Shown: positions 7,927 through 17,179 of the stretch, in pieces
How the letters are laid out: every line of letters begins with the position of its first letter
Position numbering within the stretch: position 1 is the stretch's first letter
Source of the DNA: DYJB01 sp963777165
Lineage (GTDB): Bacteria; Chloroflexota; Anaerolineae; Anaerolineales; E44-bin32
Direction: 5' to 3'
Length of the DNA stretch: 64,000 nucleotides
Assembly (NCBI GenBank): GCA_963777165.1
Contig: CAVZPO010000029.1
Span: forward strand, 1-64,000
The notes under the pieces: model-generated
Seen by the model: only the letters and a program-made list of their open reading frames with translations
Told to the model about the DNA's origin: nothing
Database searches by the model: none
Position numbers and translations under genes: made by a program

Positions 7927-8259
7927 ATGGACGCGGCGGATGCTCGGGCACGGATCGCAGCCGAGATGCGCCAGGCGGTCGCCTCGCGCGCTGCCGGGAA
8001 TGAGGGGCGTGCGCGCGTGTGCGCCCGCCGTGCCGCCGGATTTGGCCTGGCCCTGGCCTGGGGAGGGTCCGATCGAGCGAACGCCTATGAACTACTCCGG
8101 CAGGCGGCCGACGACCCATCGCTGACCGAATCGATTCGTCAGGCCTCGGCGCGGCTCGGCGTCCGGGTGACCCAGGCACATCAACTTCCGCACCTCGAGG
8201 ACCCGCTGGCGGACGCACGTTTGATCCTCGAGGCGCTTGGCTACTCCATGCGTCATTGA
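7927..8259 (+). CDS. Small hypothetical protein, intact copy
   Basis: A 110-residue soluble, helix-rich protein starting MDAADARARIAAEMRQAV. I do not recognise a family. The text is rich in Ala, Arg and Leu, with a stretch RVCARRAAGFGLAL and a C-terminal DPLADARLILEALGY, like small helical-bundle proteins. A -10-like TAGCAT lies seven bases before the ATG with no ribosome site, suggesting a leaderless mRNA. It is divergent from fabL-2. The right breakpoint of the duplication falls in codon 26-28, and its truncated twin is at 4819. Confidence 0.75.
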   Translation: MDAADARARIAAEMRQAVASRAAGNEGRARVCARRAAGFGLALAWGGSDRANAYELLRQAADDPSLTESIRQASARLGVRVTQAHQLPHLEDPLADARLILEALGYSMRH

Positions 8260-8422
8260 CGCCCGTGGTTCGGATGGTCGCTGGCCCTGGAGATCGACGG
8301 GAAGGCAGGGACCCGCCCGATAGTCACTTGCCCTGGTCACGGAGAGTGTGAGGATCGGTACGGTTGCAGGTTTCGGGAGGATGGGGTGCGCAGCCTCGGC
8401 GGTGAGCGCGAGGGAGAGGCAG

Positions 8423-9686
8423 ATGAAGAAGCATGTTGCTGTGCGCGTGGCCTGCATGCTGATCGCGCTTGTCGGCGCGGCCGGGTTGTCATACACCATG
8501 CCCCATGGCCCGACGGTGTTCAGCGACGGCGTCGTATACCTGCTCTCGGCGGACAATCTAGTCAAGGGCGAGGGGTTCGGGATCGTGTGGGGGAGCGGGC
8601 GGTTCCACCCGCTGGCGGGCTATCCGCCACTCTACCCAATCCTCGTTGCATTGGCTGAACTCCCCGGGCTGGGGATGCTAGCGGCCGCGCGTGCCACCGC
8701 GGTGGCCGCCTACTTCCTGACGATCCGCTGCCCGCGACCTGAGGTCGACGTTGGGTGACGTGCTCAAGTCGGACCGCATGCCTGGCACGAGCCGCCCGTC
8801 GTGAGGGCTTGCGCTTCGAGCCGCTCGAGGGGATCGAGGCCGATCCTGGGATGACCATGCACAACATCGGTCAGCCGCTCTCCACTGCCCGGTGGCCTGA
8901 TCAGGTTGCGCGCCGCGCTGGGCGAGTGCGGTGTTCTAGCGGACGATCGAGGCCGCTATCGGCTGCGGGATGCTCGTGCTAGGGCTGTGGCCTCATCTGC
9001 TGTTTCTCGTCACCGTCGCCCTGGGAGTGGCCGCGGCCGGATCTCGCCGCTTGGCACAGTGCCGCTTGCGAAGCGGTCTGCCGTTCCGCGGTTCGGGTTG
9101 TCAGACGGCGTCATGCGAAGCCTACATCACTACCCAGCCCACGCCCGATGTGAACGAGCGGCTGTTCACACCGGTCTTCGTCTCGGCCGAGCTGGCGACA
9201 GCCGGCGCACTGCGGACCTGCCGACGTCCGACCAGGTGGCGGCTGATCGTTTCCGCGCCGGTAGTCCTCATGGCCGTGCTGTCGGTCCCAACGGCATAGA
9301 CACAGCCGCTCTCAGTGCGTCTCGCGGGAGGAGGCGACGGATGACACGGCACTGCGTGTTCTGGGGTGACGGTACGGGCTGCCAGGGAACTCGAGTATGG
9401 CCACGGCCTTGCGGACCTTCATCAAGGTGGCCGACATATTGGATCCCGGAGCTGATGACGGGCATTCCGGATCCGAACTTCACGCGCTTTGGGACCACCC
9501 AGAACGATCCGAGGAAGAGTACGCATTCCGATACCGCAACGGCGTGTTAGTGGTCTTCCCGTGGATCCAAGAGCAATTAGACCGCTCTACGGGGACGCGG
9601 CCGCCGATCGAGCTCGGGCACTTACGGAGGGGCTCCGGGTGTACTTACAGTCCGCCGAAGGCGAGGCGATCTACATCTATCCCTGA
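8423..9686 (+). pseudogene. Decayed integral membrane protein gene (PMT/GT39-like)
   Basis: The 5' part reads MKKHVAVRVACMLIALVGAA, one membrane span, then FSDGVVYLLSADNLVKGEGF and YPPLYPILVALAELPG, the first extracytoplasmic loop typical of large glycosyltransferase-like membrane proteins. It stops at 8758. Further pieces in other frames look like later parts of the same protein: a membrane segment near 8970 (LVLGLWPHLLFLVTVALG), NERLFTPVFVSAELA near 9151, and a natural-looking C-terminus ALTEGLRVYLQSAEGEAIYIYP ending at 9686. Stops and several frame changes separate them, and the intervening text is degraded. The family call is tentative. Confidence 0.5.
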
Positions 9687-9939
9687 TGAGGTCGGAGCCG
9701 CGCGCCGTGCAATAGTGCCCTCGAGGTCGGCTCGCCTGCCGGGCCCACTTCGATTCGGCTACATGGTCTCTGGGGATGCGCCGAACTTCGGAAGCGCAGG
9801 GGGTCCGTGGGCCAGAGACAACAACACGGAGCCAATGGGGCGGTTCCCGCCCCGAGCCTTGGTTGTGCACAGGACTGCAAGACGGCCTTGCCGCCCACAG
9901 GAACGAGCACCAGGGAGGCTTCTAGAAAGGATGGCTGAG
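9687..9939. other. Spacer before the patatin gene
   Basis: No gene seen. It holds a perfect short palindrome GGGGCGG-TTC-CCGCCCC near 9838-9854, which may be a weak terminator for the decayed gene, and the ribosome sites for the next gene. Confidence 0.4.
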
Positions 9940-10818
9940 ATGCAGATCGCTCTCGCCCTGGGGGGCGGGGGGGCACGCGGTCTGGCGCACATCGGGGTGC
10001 TGAAGGTCCTCGAGCGCGAGGGGATTCGGATCGGCGCCATCGCCGGGACGAGCATCGGCGGAATCATCGGCGCGGCGTATGCCGCCGGGTACGGGCCCGA
10101 TCAGATCACCAACCTGGCGAACGCCGCCTCGATCCGCGATATGCTCCGGGCACGTCCGGAGGGTCCGGCGCTGATGGGCCTCAGCCGCATCGAACAGTGG
10201 CTGCACGGGATTCTGGGCCAACGCACGTTCGCCGACCTGCGCCTGCCGTTCGCCGTGACCGCCGCCGACCTGAACAGCGGCGAGGAGATCGTCCTGCGGG
10301 ATGGCATCGTGGCGCACGCCGTCCTGGCGACGATCGCCCTGCCGGGCATCTTCCCGCCGCAGTTGATGGGCGACCATCGGCTGATCGACGGCGGCGCGTT
10401 GGACCCGGTCCCGGTGCGTCCGGCCCGCGCCCTCCTGAACGCACCCGTCGTGGCTTCGGTGCTTTCGCCGGGCCGCGAGTCGTGGAGCGAGGCGCGCTCC
10501 CCGAGCCTGGCGGCCATGCTGCCTGCGTCCGAGGTGCTGCTTCGCCTTCGGCCGGGGCAGGCGTTGAAGGTCTTCCAGGAGTATATGGAGATCACGGCCC
10601 GGACCTTCGCCGAGATGCGCCTCGAGATCGATCAGCCGGAAGTGATCGTGCGCCCTGAGGTATGGCGCGTCGGCCTGCTGGATGAACCGCCGGTGTCGGA
10701 GATGAGCGAGCTCGGGATCCGGGCGATGAACAAAGCCCTGCCTTGCCTGCGCGCCCAGTTCACCCTTCCGGGCAAGTTCTCTCGGATGGTGCGGCGGATC
10801 CAATCGGGCGGCAGATGA
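9940..10818 (+). CDS. Patatin-like phospholipase (RssA/NTE type)
   Basis: A 292-residue serine lipase-like protein. GGGGARG (8-14) is the oxyanion-hole loop, GTSIG holds the nucleophile Ser38, and DGGALDPVP near residue 150 supplies the catalytic Asp of the Ser-Asp dyad. Such proteins hydrolyse acyl esters of phospholipids; the true substrate is unknown. No signal peptide is seen, so it is probably cytoplasmic. Two start codons are possible: ATG 9931, whose nearest purine-rich site abuts it, and ATG 9940, which has AAAGG at proper distance and is preferred. The stop overlaps the next gene. Confidence 0.85.
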   Translation: MQIALALGGGGARGLAHIGVLKVLEREGIRIGAIAGTSIGGIIGAAYAAGYGPDQITNLANAASIRDMLRARPEGPALMGLSRIEQWLHGILGQRTFADLRLPFAVTAADLNSGEEIVLRDGIVAHAVLATIALPGIFPPQLMGDHRLIDGGALDPVPVRPARALLNAPVVASVLSPGRESWSEARSPSLAAMLPASEVLLRLRPGQALKVFQEYMEITARTFAEMRLEIDQPEVIVRPEVWRVGLLDEPPVSEMSELGIRAMNKALPCLRAQFTLPGKFSRMVRRIQSGGR

Positions 10819-11048
10819 TGGGACCGCGTGACCTGCGCGCCTACGCCCGAACGACGACCGCCCGGCTGTTCGCCGGCGGACTGCTCGTCGTGTTGGTCGG
10901 GGGCGGTGTGCTGGTCTACGCGTCCTACGGGCCCGGCGCCATGTTCTCCGCACTGCTGTGCATTGGCCTGGGGCTGGCGCCGATTGCGCTTGTGATTCTG
11001 GTTCTGGCGGCGCTCGACGCCCTGCGCCGCAAGGTCGATCGTGGCTGA
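10818..11048 (+). CDS. Small two-span membrane protein
   Basis: A 76-residue protein with two hydrophobic segments: roughly residues 18-38 (LFAGGLLVVLVGGGVLVYAS) and 45-66 (FSALLCIGLGLAPIALVILV). The tail is basic (ALRRKVDRG). ATG codons at 10815 and 10818 both overlap the patatin stop, and its own stop overlaps the GTG of the esterase, so the three genes are translationally coupled. No known family was recognised. It may serve the two flanking hydrolases at the membrane, but that is inference from position only. Confidence 0.6.
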   Translation: MGPRDLRAYARTTTARLFAGGLLVVLVGGGVLVYASYGPGAMFSALLCIGLGLAPIALVILVLAALDALRRKVDRG

Positions 11049-11700
11049 TTCTCGCACGCGGCGCGGCATCGTCGCTGGGCTGGAGAGTCGCTGGCGCGAG
11101 GCCGATGACCCGCGTGCGCCCCTGGTCGTCCTGCTGCACGGGCTGACGGGCGACGAGGACGTGATGTGGATCTTCGAGCCCGCCTTCCCGCCCTCGGCCT
11201 GCCTGCTGGCGCTGCGGGCTCCCAATGCCTTCCCCTGGGGCGGCTACAGCTGGGTCGATCCGGAACACGGCCCGATGCCGGACATCCCCACGTTCGCCGA
11301 TGCGGCGCAGGCCATCGCCGATGCGGCCCGCGAGGCGCAGCGCGGCGGACCGGATCGGCCGCTGGTGCTGGCCGGATTCAGTCAGGGGGCTGCGCTGGCA
11401 CTCAGCGCGGCCGCGCTCGGCAGACTGCGTCCGGCGGCCGTCGTCGCCCTGGCCGGCATCCTGCCCCATGGCGACGTGGCCGGGCTGCACTCGGTTCCGA
11501 TCTTCTGGGCTCACGGCAAACGTGATGTGGTCGTGCCCGTCGAGCGGGCCCGGCGCGATGTGGAGCGCCTGCGGCTGGCAGGCGCCTCGCTGACGTACTG
11601 CGAAGCCGACGTCGGCCATCGGCTCGGCGCCGAGTGCTTCAAAGGCTTGCAGCAATGGTTTGCCGGACTGTCCCTGGATCGCCCCGACCGCGGCGCATGA
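11041..11700 (+). CDS. Alpha/beta-hydrolase, phospholipase/carboxylesterase family
   Basis: A 219-residue serine hydrolase of the YpfH/carboxylesterase group. The oxyanion strand VLLHGLTGDE leads the fold. The triad is Ser114 in GFSQG, Asp162 in GKRDVVVP and His193 in VGHRLG. It starts at a GTG overlapping the stop of the small membrane protein. Likely a cytoplasmic esterase for short acyl or phospholipid esters; the substrate is not determinable. The genes from 9940 to 11700 form one operon with a lipid-hydrolysis flavour. Confidence 0.85.
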   Translation: MADSRTRRGIVAGLESRWREADDPRAPLVVLLHGLTGDEDVMWIFEPAFPPSACLLALRAPNAFPWGGYSWVDPEHGPMPDIPTFADAAQAIADAAREAQRGGPDRPLVLAGFSQGAALALSAAALGRLRPAAVVALAGILPHGDVAGLHSVPIFWAHGKRDVVVPVERARRDVERLRLAGASLTYCEADVGHRLGAECFKGLQQWFAGLSLDRPDRGA

Positions 11701-11843
11701 CGTTTGTCTGGGGCGGAGGGTAGGTCCTCCTTACCGCGTCTGTCTCGATGGTGCTATCCTTCGGGAAGCGTTTGCATACCCTTCGATGGGCCGGCCGGTT
11801 GGCGCCTGCCTGTCCGCCTGACCCCATCACCCTGGAGCGTTGC

Positions 11844-13856
11844 ATGAGCAATCAAGAGCTTGATGAGAAGGTCATCAACTGCATCCGTTTCCTCTCCGCC
11901 GACGCCGTTCAGCAGGCGAAGTCGGGCCACCCGGGCATGCCGATGGGGGCGGCGGCCATGGCCTACACGTTGTGGTCGCGCCACCTCAAGTTCGACCCGA
12001 CCGATCCGCACTGGCCGGACCGCGACCGCTTCGTCCTTTCGGCCGGGCACGGATCGATGTTGTTGTACTCGATGCTTCACCTCACCGGCTACGACCTGCC
12101 GCTCGACGAGCTCAAGCGCTTCCGCCAGTTGGGGAGCAAGACGCCCGGGCACCCCGAGTTCGGTGAGACCCCCGGCGTGGAGACCACCACCGGCCCGCTC
12201 GGCTCCGGGTTCGCCATGGGCGTAGGCATGGCCGTGGCGGTGGAGCATCTGGCGGCGATGTACAACCAGCCCGAGCTGCCCGTCGTCGATCACTTCATCT
12301 ACGCCATCGTGTCGGACGGTGACCTGATGGAGGGCGTCGCCTCCGAGGCGGCCTCCTTCGCCGGCCATCAGAAGCTTGGCCGATTGATCTACCTTTACGA
12401 CGACAACCACATCACCATCGACGGCCCCACCGATCTGGCCTTCTCTGAGGACCGGGTGAAGCGCTTCGAAGCCTACGGCTGGCACACGATCAGCGTACCG
12501 GACGGCAACGACGTCGAGGCGATTGATCGCGCCCTCCAGGCCGCCAAGAAAGATCCTCGTCCGTCGCTGATCGCTTGCCGGACCCACATCGGTTTCGGCC
12601 TGCCGACCAAGCAGGACAAGTCCTCTGCCCACGGCGAGCCGCCGGGCGACGAGGAACTCGACGGCGCCAAGAAGAAACTGGGCTGGCCGACCGAGCCGCG
12701 CTTCCTGGTCCCCGAGGACGTGCTGGCGCACCTGCGGCCTGCCGCCGAGCGCGGTAAGAAGGCGCATGCCGGATGGGTGCAGCTCATGGAGCGGTTCGCC
12801 AAGGCACATCCCGATCTGGCGATGCAATTCACACGCACCCAGGCCGGCGAGCTGCCCAAAGGCCTGGCGGAGCTCGTCCCGGAGTTCGCCGTTGATCCGA
12901 AGGGCATGGCGACGCGGGCCGCGTCGGGCAAGGTGCTCAACGCCCTGGCCCCGGCACTCCCCGAGCTGATTGGCGGCTCCGCCGATCTGACACCGTCCAA
13001 CCAGACGGCAATCAAGGACGGCGGCGATTTCGCGCCGGAGGCTCGCGGCAGCCGCTATTTGCGCTTCGGCGTGCGCGAGCACGCCATGGGACAGATCCTC
13101 AACGGCCTCACGCTCCATGGCGGGCTGATCCCTTACGGCGGTACGTTCATGGTCTTCGCCGACTACATGCGCCCACCGATCCGCCTTGCGGCGATCATGC
13201 ACAAGCGCATCATCCTGATCTATACGCACGATTCGATCGGCGTCGGCGAAGACGGTCCGACGCACCAGCCCATCGAGCACTTGCTGACCTTGAGGGCCAT
13301 CCCGAATCTGAGCCTGCTCCGTCCCGCCGATGCCAATGAAACCAAACAGGCGTGGCTGGTGGCACTGGAACGGAGCAACGGCCCGACGGCCTTGGCCCTG
13401 ACCCGGCAGGCGCTGCCGGTTTACGATCGCACCAAGTACGCGCCGGCGGATGGGCTGCGGCGCGGCGCCTACGTGATGGCCGACCTCGGCCAGGGCAAGC
13501 CGTCGGTCCTGCTGATGGCCTCCGGCTCCGAGGTCGAGATGATCGTCGCCGCCGCCGAGAAGCTCGTCGAGCAGGGCACGGCGGTGCGCCTCGTATCGTT
13601 CCCGTCCTGGGACCTGTTCGAGGCCCAGCCCGAGTCCTACCGGCAGCAGGTCCTTCCGGCCGATCTCCGAGCGCGGGTGGCCGTCGAAGCCGGCGTGAGC
13701 ATGGGCTGGGACCGCTACGTCGGCGAAAAGGGCGTGGTCGTGGGGATCAACCGCTTCGGTGCCTCGGCGCCCTACAAGGACGTCTACAAATTTGTCGGGC
13801 TGACGGTCGACAACGTGATCGCCGCCGCCCACAAGGCCATGGCCGCGGCGAAGTAG
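11844..13856 (+). CDS. tkt: Transketolase
   Basis: A 670-residue thiamine-diphosphate enzyme that moves two-carbon units between sugar phosphates in the non-oxidative pentose-phosphate pathway. Family landmarks are KSGHPGMPMGAAAMAYTLW, the ThDP/Mg motif GDGDLMEGVASEAASFAG with DDNHITIDG, the substrate loop GVREHAMGQILNG and THDSIGVGEDGPTHQPIEHL. The ATG at 11844 follows GGAG at eight bases; the open frame extends upstream, but that part has no homology. A TATCCT at 11755-11760 is a possible -10 box. rpiB follows after 12 bases. Confidence 0.96.
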   Translation: MSNQELDEKVINCIRFLSADAVQQAKSGHPGMPMGAAAMAYTLWSRHLKFDPTDPHWPDRDRFVLSAGHGSMLLYSMLHLTGYDLPLDELKRFRQLGSKTPGHPEFGETPGVETTTGPLGSGFAMGVGMAVAVEHLAAMYNQPELPVVDHFIYAIVSDGDLMEGVASEAASFAGHQKLGRLIYLYDDNHITIDGPTDLAFSEDRVKRFEAYGWHTISVPDGNDVEAIDRALQAAKKDPRPSLIACRTHIGFGLPTKQDKSSAHGEPPGDEELDGAKKKLGWPTEPRFLVPEDVLAHLRPAAERGKKAHAGWVQLMERFAKAHPDLAMQFTRTQAGELPKGLAELVPEFAVDPKGMATRAASGKVLNALAPALPELIGGSADLTPSNQTAIKDGGDFAPEARGSRYLRFGVREHAMGQILNGLTLHGGLIPYGGTFMVFADYMRPPIRLAAIMHKRIILIYTHDSIGVGEDGPTHQPIEHLLTLRAIPNLSLLRPADANETKQAWLVALERSNGPTALALTRQALPVYDRTKYAPADGLRRGAYVMADLGQGKPSVLLMASGSEVEMIVAAAEKLVEQGTAVRLVSFPSWDLFEAQPESYRQQVLPADLRARVAVEAGVSMGWDRYVGEKGVVVGINRFGASAPYKDVYKFVGLTVDNVIAAAHKAMAAAK

Positions 13857-13868
13857 GGAGGTGGCAGG

Positions 13869-14336
13869 GTGAAGGTAGCTGTCGCGTGTGATCATGCCGG
13901 TTTCCCGCTGAAAGAGATCGTGGTCGAGACCGTCCGCAAGGCAGGCCATCAGGTGCTGGACCTGGGGACGGACTCGACCGCCCCGGTCGACTACCCCGAC
14001 ATGGCCGAGAAAGCCGGGCGTGCGATTCAGAACCGGGAGGCGGAGCGCGCGATCGTGCTTTGCGGCTCCGGGGTCGGCGCGGCGCTGGCGGCGAACAAGA
14101 TGATCGGCGTGCGCGCCGGCGTGTGTCACGAGACCTACTCGGCCCATCAGTGTGTCGAGCACGATGACGTCAATGTCCTGGCGCTCGGCGCCAGGGTCAT
14201 CGGCCCCGACGTGGCGGTTGAGATCGTGAGGGCTTTCCTGGCGGCGAAGTTCACCGGCGAGGAACGCCATGTGCGCCGGGTGAACAAGATCCTGGCGATC
14301 GAGCGATCGGAGGCCTCCCGCAAGCAGGGAGCATGA
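13869..14336 (+). CDS. rpiB: Ribose-5-phosphate isomerase B
   Basis: Interconverts ribose-5-phosphate and ribulose-5-phosphate. The 155-residue protein has CDHAGFPLKE at the start, DLGTDSTAPVDYPDMA, the catalytic Cys in LCGSGVGAALAANK, and VCHETYSAHQCVEHDDVNVL near the phosphate site. It uses a GTG start with GGGAGG just upstream. The stop overlaps the ATG of the Tal-Pgi gene (ATGA), so the pair is translationally coupled. Confidence 0.95.
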   Translation: MKVAVACDHAGFPLKEIVVETVRKAGHQVLDLGTDSTAPVDYPDMAEKAGRAIQNREAERAIVLCGSGVGAALAANKMIGVRAGVCHETYSAHQCVEHDDVNVLALGARVIGPDVAVEIVRAFLAAKFTGEERHVRRVNKILAIERSEASRKQGA

Positions 14337-17089
14337 GCGCAGGCGCCGAGAACACGCCTGGCTTGTGGCTGGCAGGCCTGACCCCCGCGGACCTCACCGC
14401 CGAACGGCTGGGGAGCTGGGCCGGGCCTGGCAGGATCGAAGGCGTGCTGATCGAATGGGGATCCGCCGCCGGAGAGAGCGACCGGCACGCGGCGGTCCGA
14501 CCCCTTGCACAGGCAGGCTGGAGTGTGGATCAGATGTCCGACGCCCTGATGGCGTCGGACATGCGTTCCGCCGCCAGCCTGCTCCTCCCCATGCACGAGC
14601 GCAGCAACGGCCGGAATGGTTTCGTCGGCGCGCGGTTCCCCCCTGGCGCCGATGCCGGCTCCTATCGGCAACGTGCAGTAGATCTGGCGCGGCTGGTCAA
14701 CCGTCCGAACCTTGTCATCGGCTTCCCTCACACGCCGGCCGGGCTCGAGGCGGCCGAGGGTGGGTTGAAGGACGGGCAGCCGGCGCTGATCGGACCGGTC
14801 GTCTCGTTCGATGGCCTCCGCCTGGCACTCGATGCCTGCACCCGAGGGCTGCAAGGCAGGGCACGCACAGGATCCTCGGATCTTCCGTTGTGTCTGGTCA
14901 TCTTCGACCCCGCCAGCTTGGTCGCGCAGGTCGAGGCATTGCTTGCGGAACAGGCGGCCGGCGCCGGGCGGCGCGCCGAGCGGGCCGACGCTTTCGCCGG
15001 CCGAACTCGAAACGTACTTCTTCAACTCGCCCTGGCGCAAGTCGGGGCGGCCCAGGCAAATGTCGGCACCCTGGGCACGATCGGCCTGATCGCGCTGAGC
15101 CCGTGGGGAGAGGTCGCCCTGGAAGATGGCGATCCAACGCCTGCGACCGGAGCGCAGATCGGCATCCGGCTCGCCGGGGCGGAGGGGTCGATCGAGGGGA
15201 TGGCGCGTCTGGGGCTGTCCGGGGACTGGGCCATGATCTCGTCGTCCCGGGCGCACCTGGAAGGGCTCGCCTCGCTGGGGATCTCCGTAGATGAGCTCGG
15301 GGTCCAGGCGAGTGCACATGCACTCGAATTAGACGAAGCGAATTCCAAACGCGACCATCAGGAAATGGAGACGACGGCGATGCACGCTCGGGCCGAGCTT
15401 GGCGACCTGGCAGAGGGGTTTCCTGCCGCGTTGGCAGGGTTGGAGGCCGATCACGTCGGGACGCGCCTGTGGCGCGAGGACGTCTCGCTGTGGACCGACA
15501 AGCCGTCCGAGGCCGACGAAGCTTCGCGTCGCCTGGGCTGGCTGACGCTTCCCGAAGCGATGCAGGCGGAGGCCGGTGCGCTGAACGCATTCGCCGAGGA
15601 GCTTCGGGGCGAAGGCTTGCGCCATGCCGTCGTGCTCGGGATGGGCGGGTCCTCGCTGGCGCCGGATGTCTTCCGCAGGATCCTGCACCCGGCGCAGGGG
15701 ATGGAGCTGCACGTCCTCGACAGCACGGATCCGGAGATGGTCGAGCGAATTGCCGGCGCCGTCTCACCCGCCGAGGCGCTGTATATCGTGTCGAGCAAGT
15801 CTGGGACTACGACCGAGCCCCTGGCGCTGCTCGAATACTTCTGGGCTTCCGCGCAGGCCGCCGTCGGGGACGATGCCGGGCAGCACTTTGCAGCCGTCAC
15901 CGACCCCGGGACTTCCCTTCAGACGCTGGCCGAAGCGCGACGATTCCGCCGCGTCTTCTCCTCTCCGGAATATGTGGGCGGGCGCTACTCGGCTCTCTCC
16001 GTCTTCGGCCTGCTCCCGGCGGCGCTGCTGGGAGCGGACGTCAACGCGGTGTTGACCGGCGCGGCGGATATGGCGCGGCAGTGCGGGCCGGGAGTTGAGG
16101 CGGCGCGTAACCCGGGGCTGCACCTGGGTGCATCCCTCGCCTTCGCAGCCGAACGCGGGCGGGACAAGCTCACGTTCCTGGCGGACGACGGCCTCGAGCC
16201 TCTCGAGGACTGGATCGAGCAGCTGATCGCCGAGAGCAGCGGCAAAGAGGGGAAGGGCATCCTGCCCATCACCGGCGAACCTCCAGGGAGGGTGGAGAGC
16301 TACGGGAGCGACCGCATGTTTGCCTACTTGCGGACGACCGGTGCGCAGGATGAACTCGTCGAAGGATTGGCGCGCGCCGGCCATCCAGTGGCGGTGATCG
16401 ACGTCGAGCAGGGCGAGAGGGGGCTGGGGGAGGAGTTCTTCCGCTGGGAGTTTGCCACGGCCGTCGCCTGCCACCGGCTTGGCGTGAACGCGTTCGACCA
16501 GCCGGACGTCCAGCGGGCGAAGGACCGCACCTCCGAACTGCTCAAGACCTACCGCAAACACGGGTCCATTCCGACGCCGGCCGTCCTGTGGCAGGCGCAG
16601 GGGTTGTTGATCGAAGGCCGTGAGGGTTCGCTGCCGGGCCCCATGCCTGGTGATCTGGCGTCCGCCGATTCGGCGATCCTGTCCCAGCTCCACGACGGCG
16701 ACGCGCTGTGCTTCCTCATCTATCTTCCGGCCGACGCAGCCATGGAAGCTGAGCTCCTCCGGCTGCGCGCCGCCCTCCGCGACCACCACCGTGCAGCTTC
16801 GTCTCACGGGTTCGGGCCGCGCTACCTGCATTCGACGGGGCAAATCCACAAGGGCGGGCCGGACGAAATGGTCTTCATCGTGCTGACCGCCGATCGGGCG
16901 GTGGGCGTCGCCGTCCCCGGGCTGGGTGTGACCTTCAACCTGCTCCAGCGCGCACAGGCCGTCGGCGATCTGCAGTCCCTGTTGTCCCTTGGCAGGCGGG
17001 CCTTCGGCTTCCATCTCGACTCAACCGCTCGTCTGCCGGACTGGTTCGCCTCGTTCCATGCCGCGCTTGCGGACACACACAACGGTTAA
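14333..17089 (+). CDS. Transaldolase-like / glucose-6-phosphate isomerase fusion, transaldolase half degenerate
   Basis: A 918-residue protein. Residues about 345-918 are a complete Pgi domain, which interconverts glucose-6-P and fructose-6-P: VVLGMGGSSLAPDVF, LYIVSSKSGTTTEPLAL (phosphate loop), GGRYSALSVFGLLPAALLG, and STGQIHKGGPDEMV near the end. Residues about 1-340 align in outline with bacterial transaldolase as found in Tal-Pgi fusions (RPNLVIGFPHTPAGLEAAEGG, ISSSRAHLEGLASLGISVDEL), but the active-site lysine expected in the I-K-x-P strand is Gly (about residue 131), and the TSNP block near the N-terminus is replaced. This half is probably inactive and structural. The start overlaps rpiB. 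Confidence 0.85.
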   Translation: MSAGAENTPGLWLAGLTPADLTAERLGSWAGPGRIEGVLIEWGSAAGESDRHAAVRPLAQAGWSVDQMSDALMASDMRSAASLLLPMHERSNGRNGFVGARFPPGADAGSYRQRAVDLARLVNRPNLVIGFPHTPAGLEAAEGGLKDGQPALIGPVVSFDGLRLALDACTRGLQGRARTGSSDLPLCLVIFDPASLVAQVEALLAEQAAGAGRRAERADAFAGRTRNVLLQLALAQVGAAQANVGTLGTIGLIALSPWGEVALEDGDPTPATGAQIGIRLAGAEGSIEGMARLGLSGDWAMISSSRAHLEGLASLGISVDELGVQASAHALELDEANSKRDHQEMETTAMHARAELGDLAEGFPAALAGLEADHVGTRLWREDVSLWTDKPSEADEASRRLGWLTLPEAMQAEAGALNAFAEELRGEGLRHAVVLGMGGSSLAPDVFRRILHPAQGMELHVLDSTDPEMVERIAGAVSPAEALYIVSSKSGTTTEPLALLEYFWASAQAAVGDDAGQHFAAVTDPGTSLQTLAEARRFRRVFSSPEYVGGRYSALSVFGLLPAALLGADVNAVLTGAADMARQCGPGVEAARNPGLHLGASLAFAAERGRDKLTFLADDGLEPLEDWIEQLIAESSGKEGKGILPITGEPPGRVESYGSDRMFAYLRTTGAQDELVEGLARAGHPVAVIDVEQGERGLGEEFFRWEFATAVACHRLGVNAFDQPDVQRAKDRTSELLKTYRKHGSIPTPAVLWQAQGLLIEGREGSLPGPMPGDLASADSAILSQLHDGDALCFLIYLPADAAMEAELLRLRAALRDHHRAASSHGFGPRYLHSTGQIHKGGPDEMVFIVLTADRAVGVAVPGLGVTFNLLQRAQAVGDLQSLLSLGRRAFGFHLDSTARLPDWFASFHAALADTHNG

Positions 17090-17179
17090 CCATCCGGGCT
17101 CGGCCCGTCCCCGCCCATCCCTGCTCACAGGATGGCGAATGATCGCGGGCAATAGGAATCGCGCGCTGGGTCGATCCGC

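Larger units (their letters stand above)
4895..8002. repeat. Tandem duplication, unit 2
   Basis: About 3,108 bp, the second copy of 1835-4894. It carries 48 bp more than unit 1 at the folE-fabL junction (a palindromic repeat), plus one extra G near 6220 and one base fewer near 7840. The right boundary is AGGGGCG at 8003-8009, after which the small gene continues unbroken. Confidence 0.95.

Noticed and set aside
1835..8009. Transposon carrying folate genes
   Set aside because: No transposase, terminal inverted repeats or target duplication; the joint is simple 7-bp microhomology in a direct repeat.
9922..11655. A 577-codon open frame on the minus strand
   Set aside because: It is the complement of the patatin and esterase genes, which have clear catalytic motifs on the plus strand.
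11754..14270. An 838-codon open frame on the minus strand
   Set aside because: Antisense shadow of tkt and rpiB; biased composition and no family blocks.
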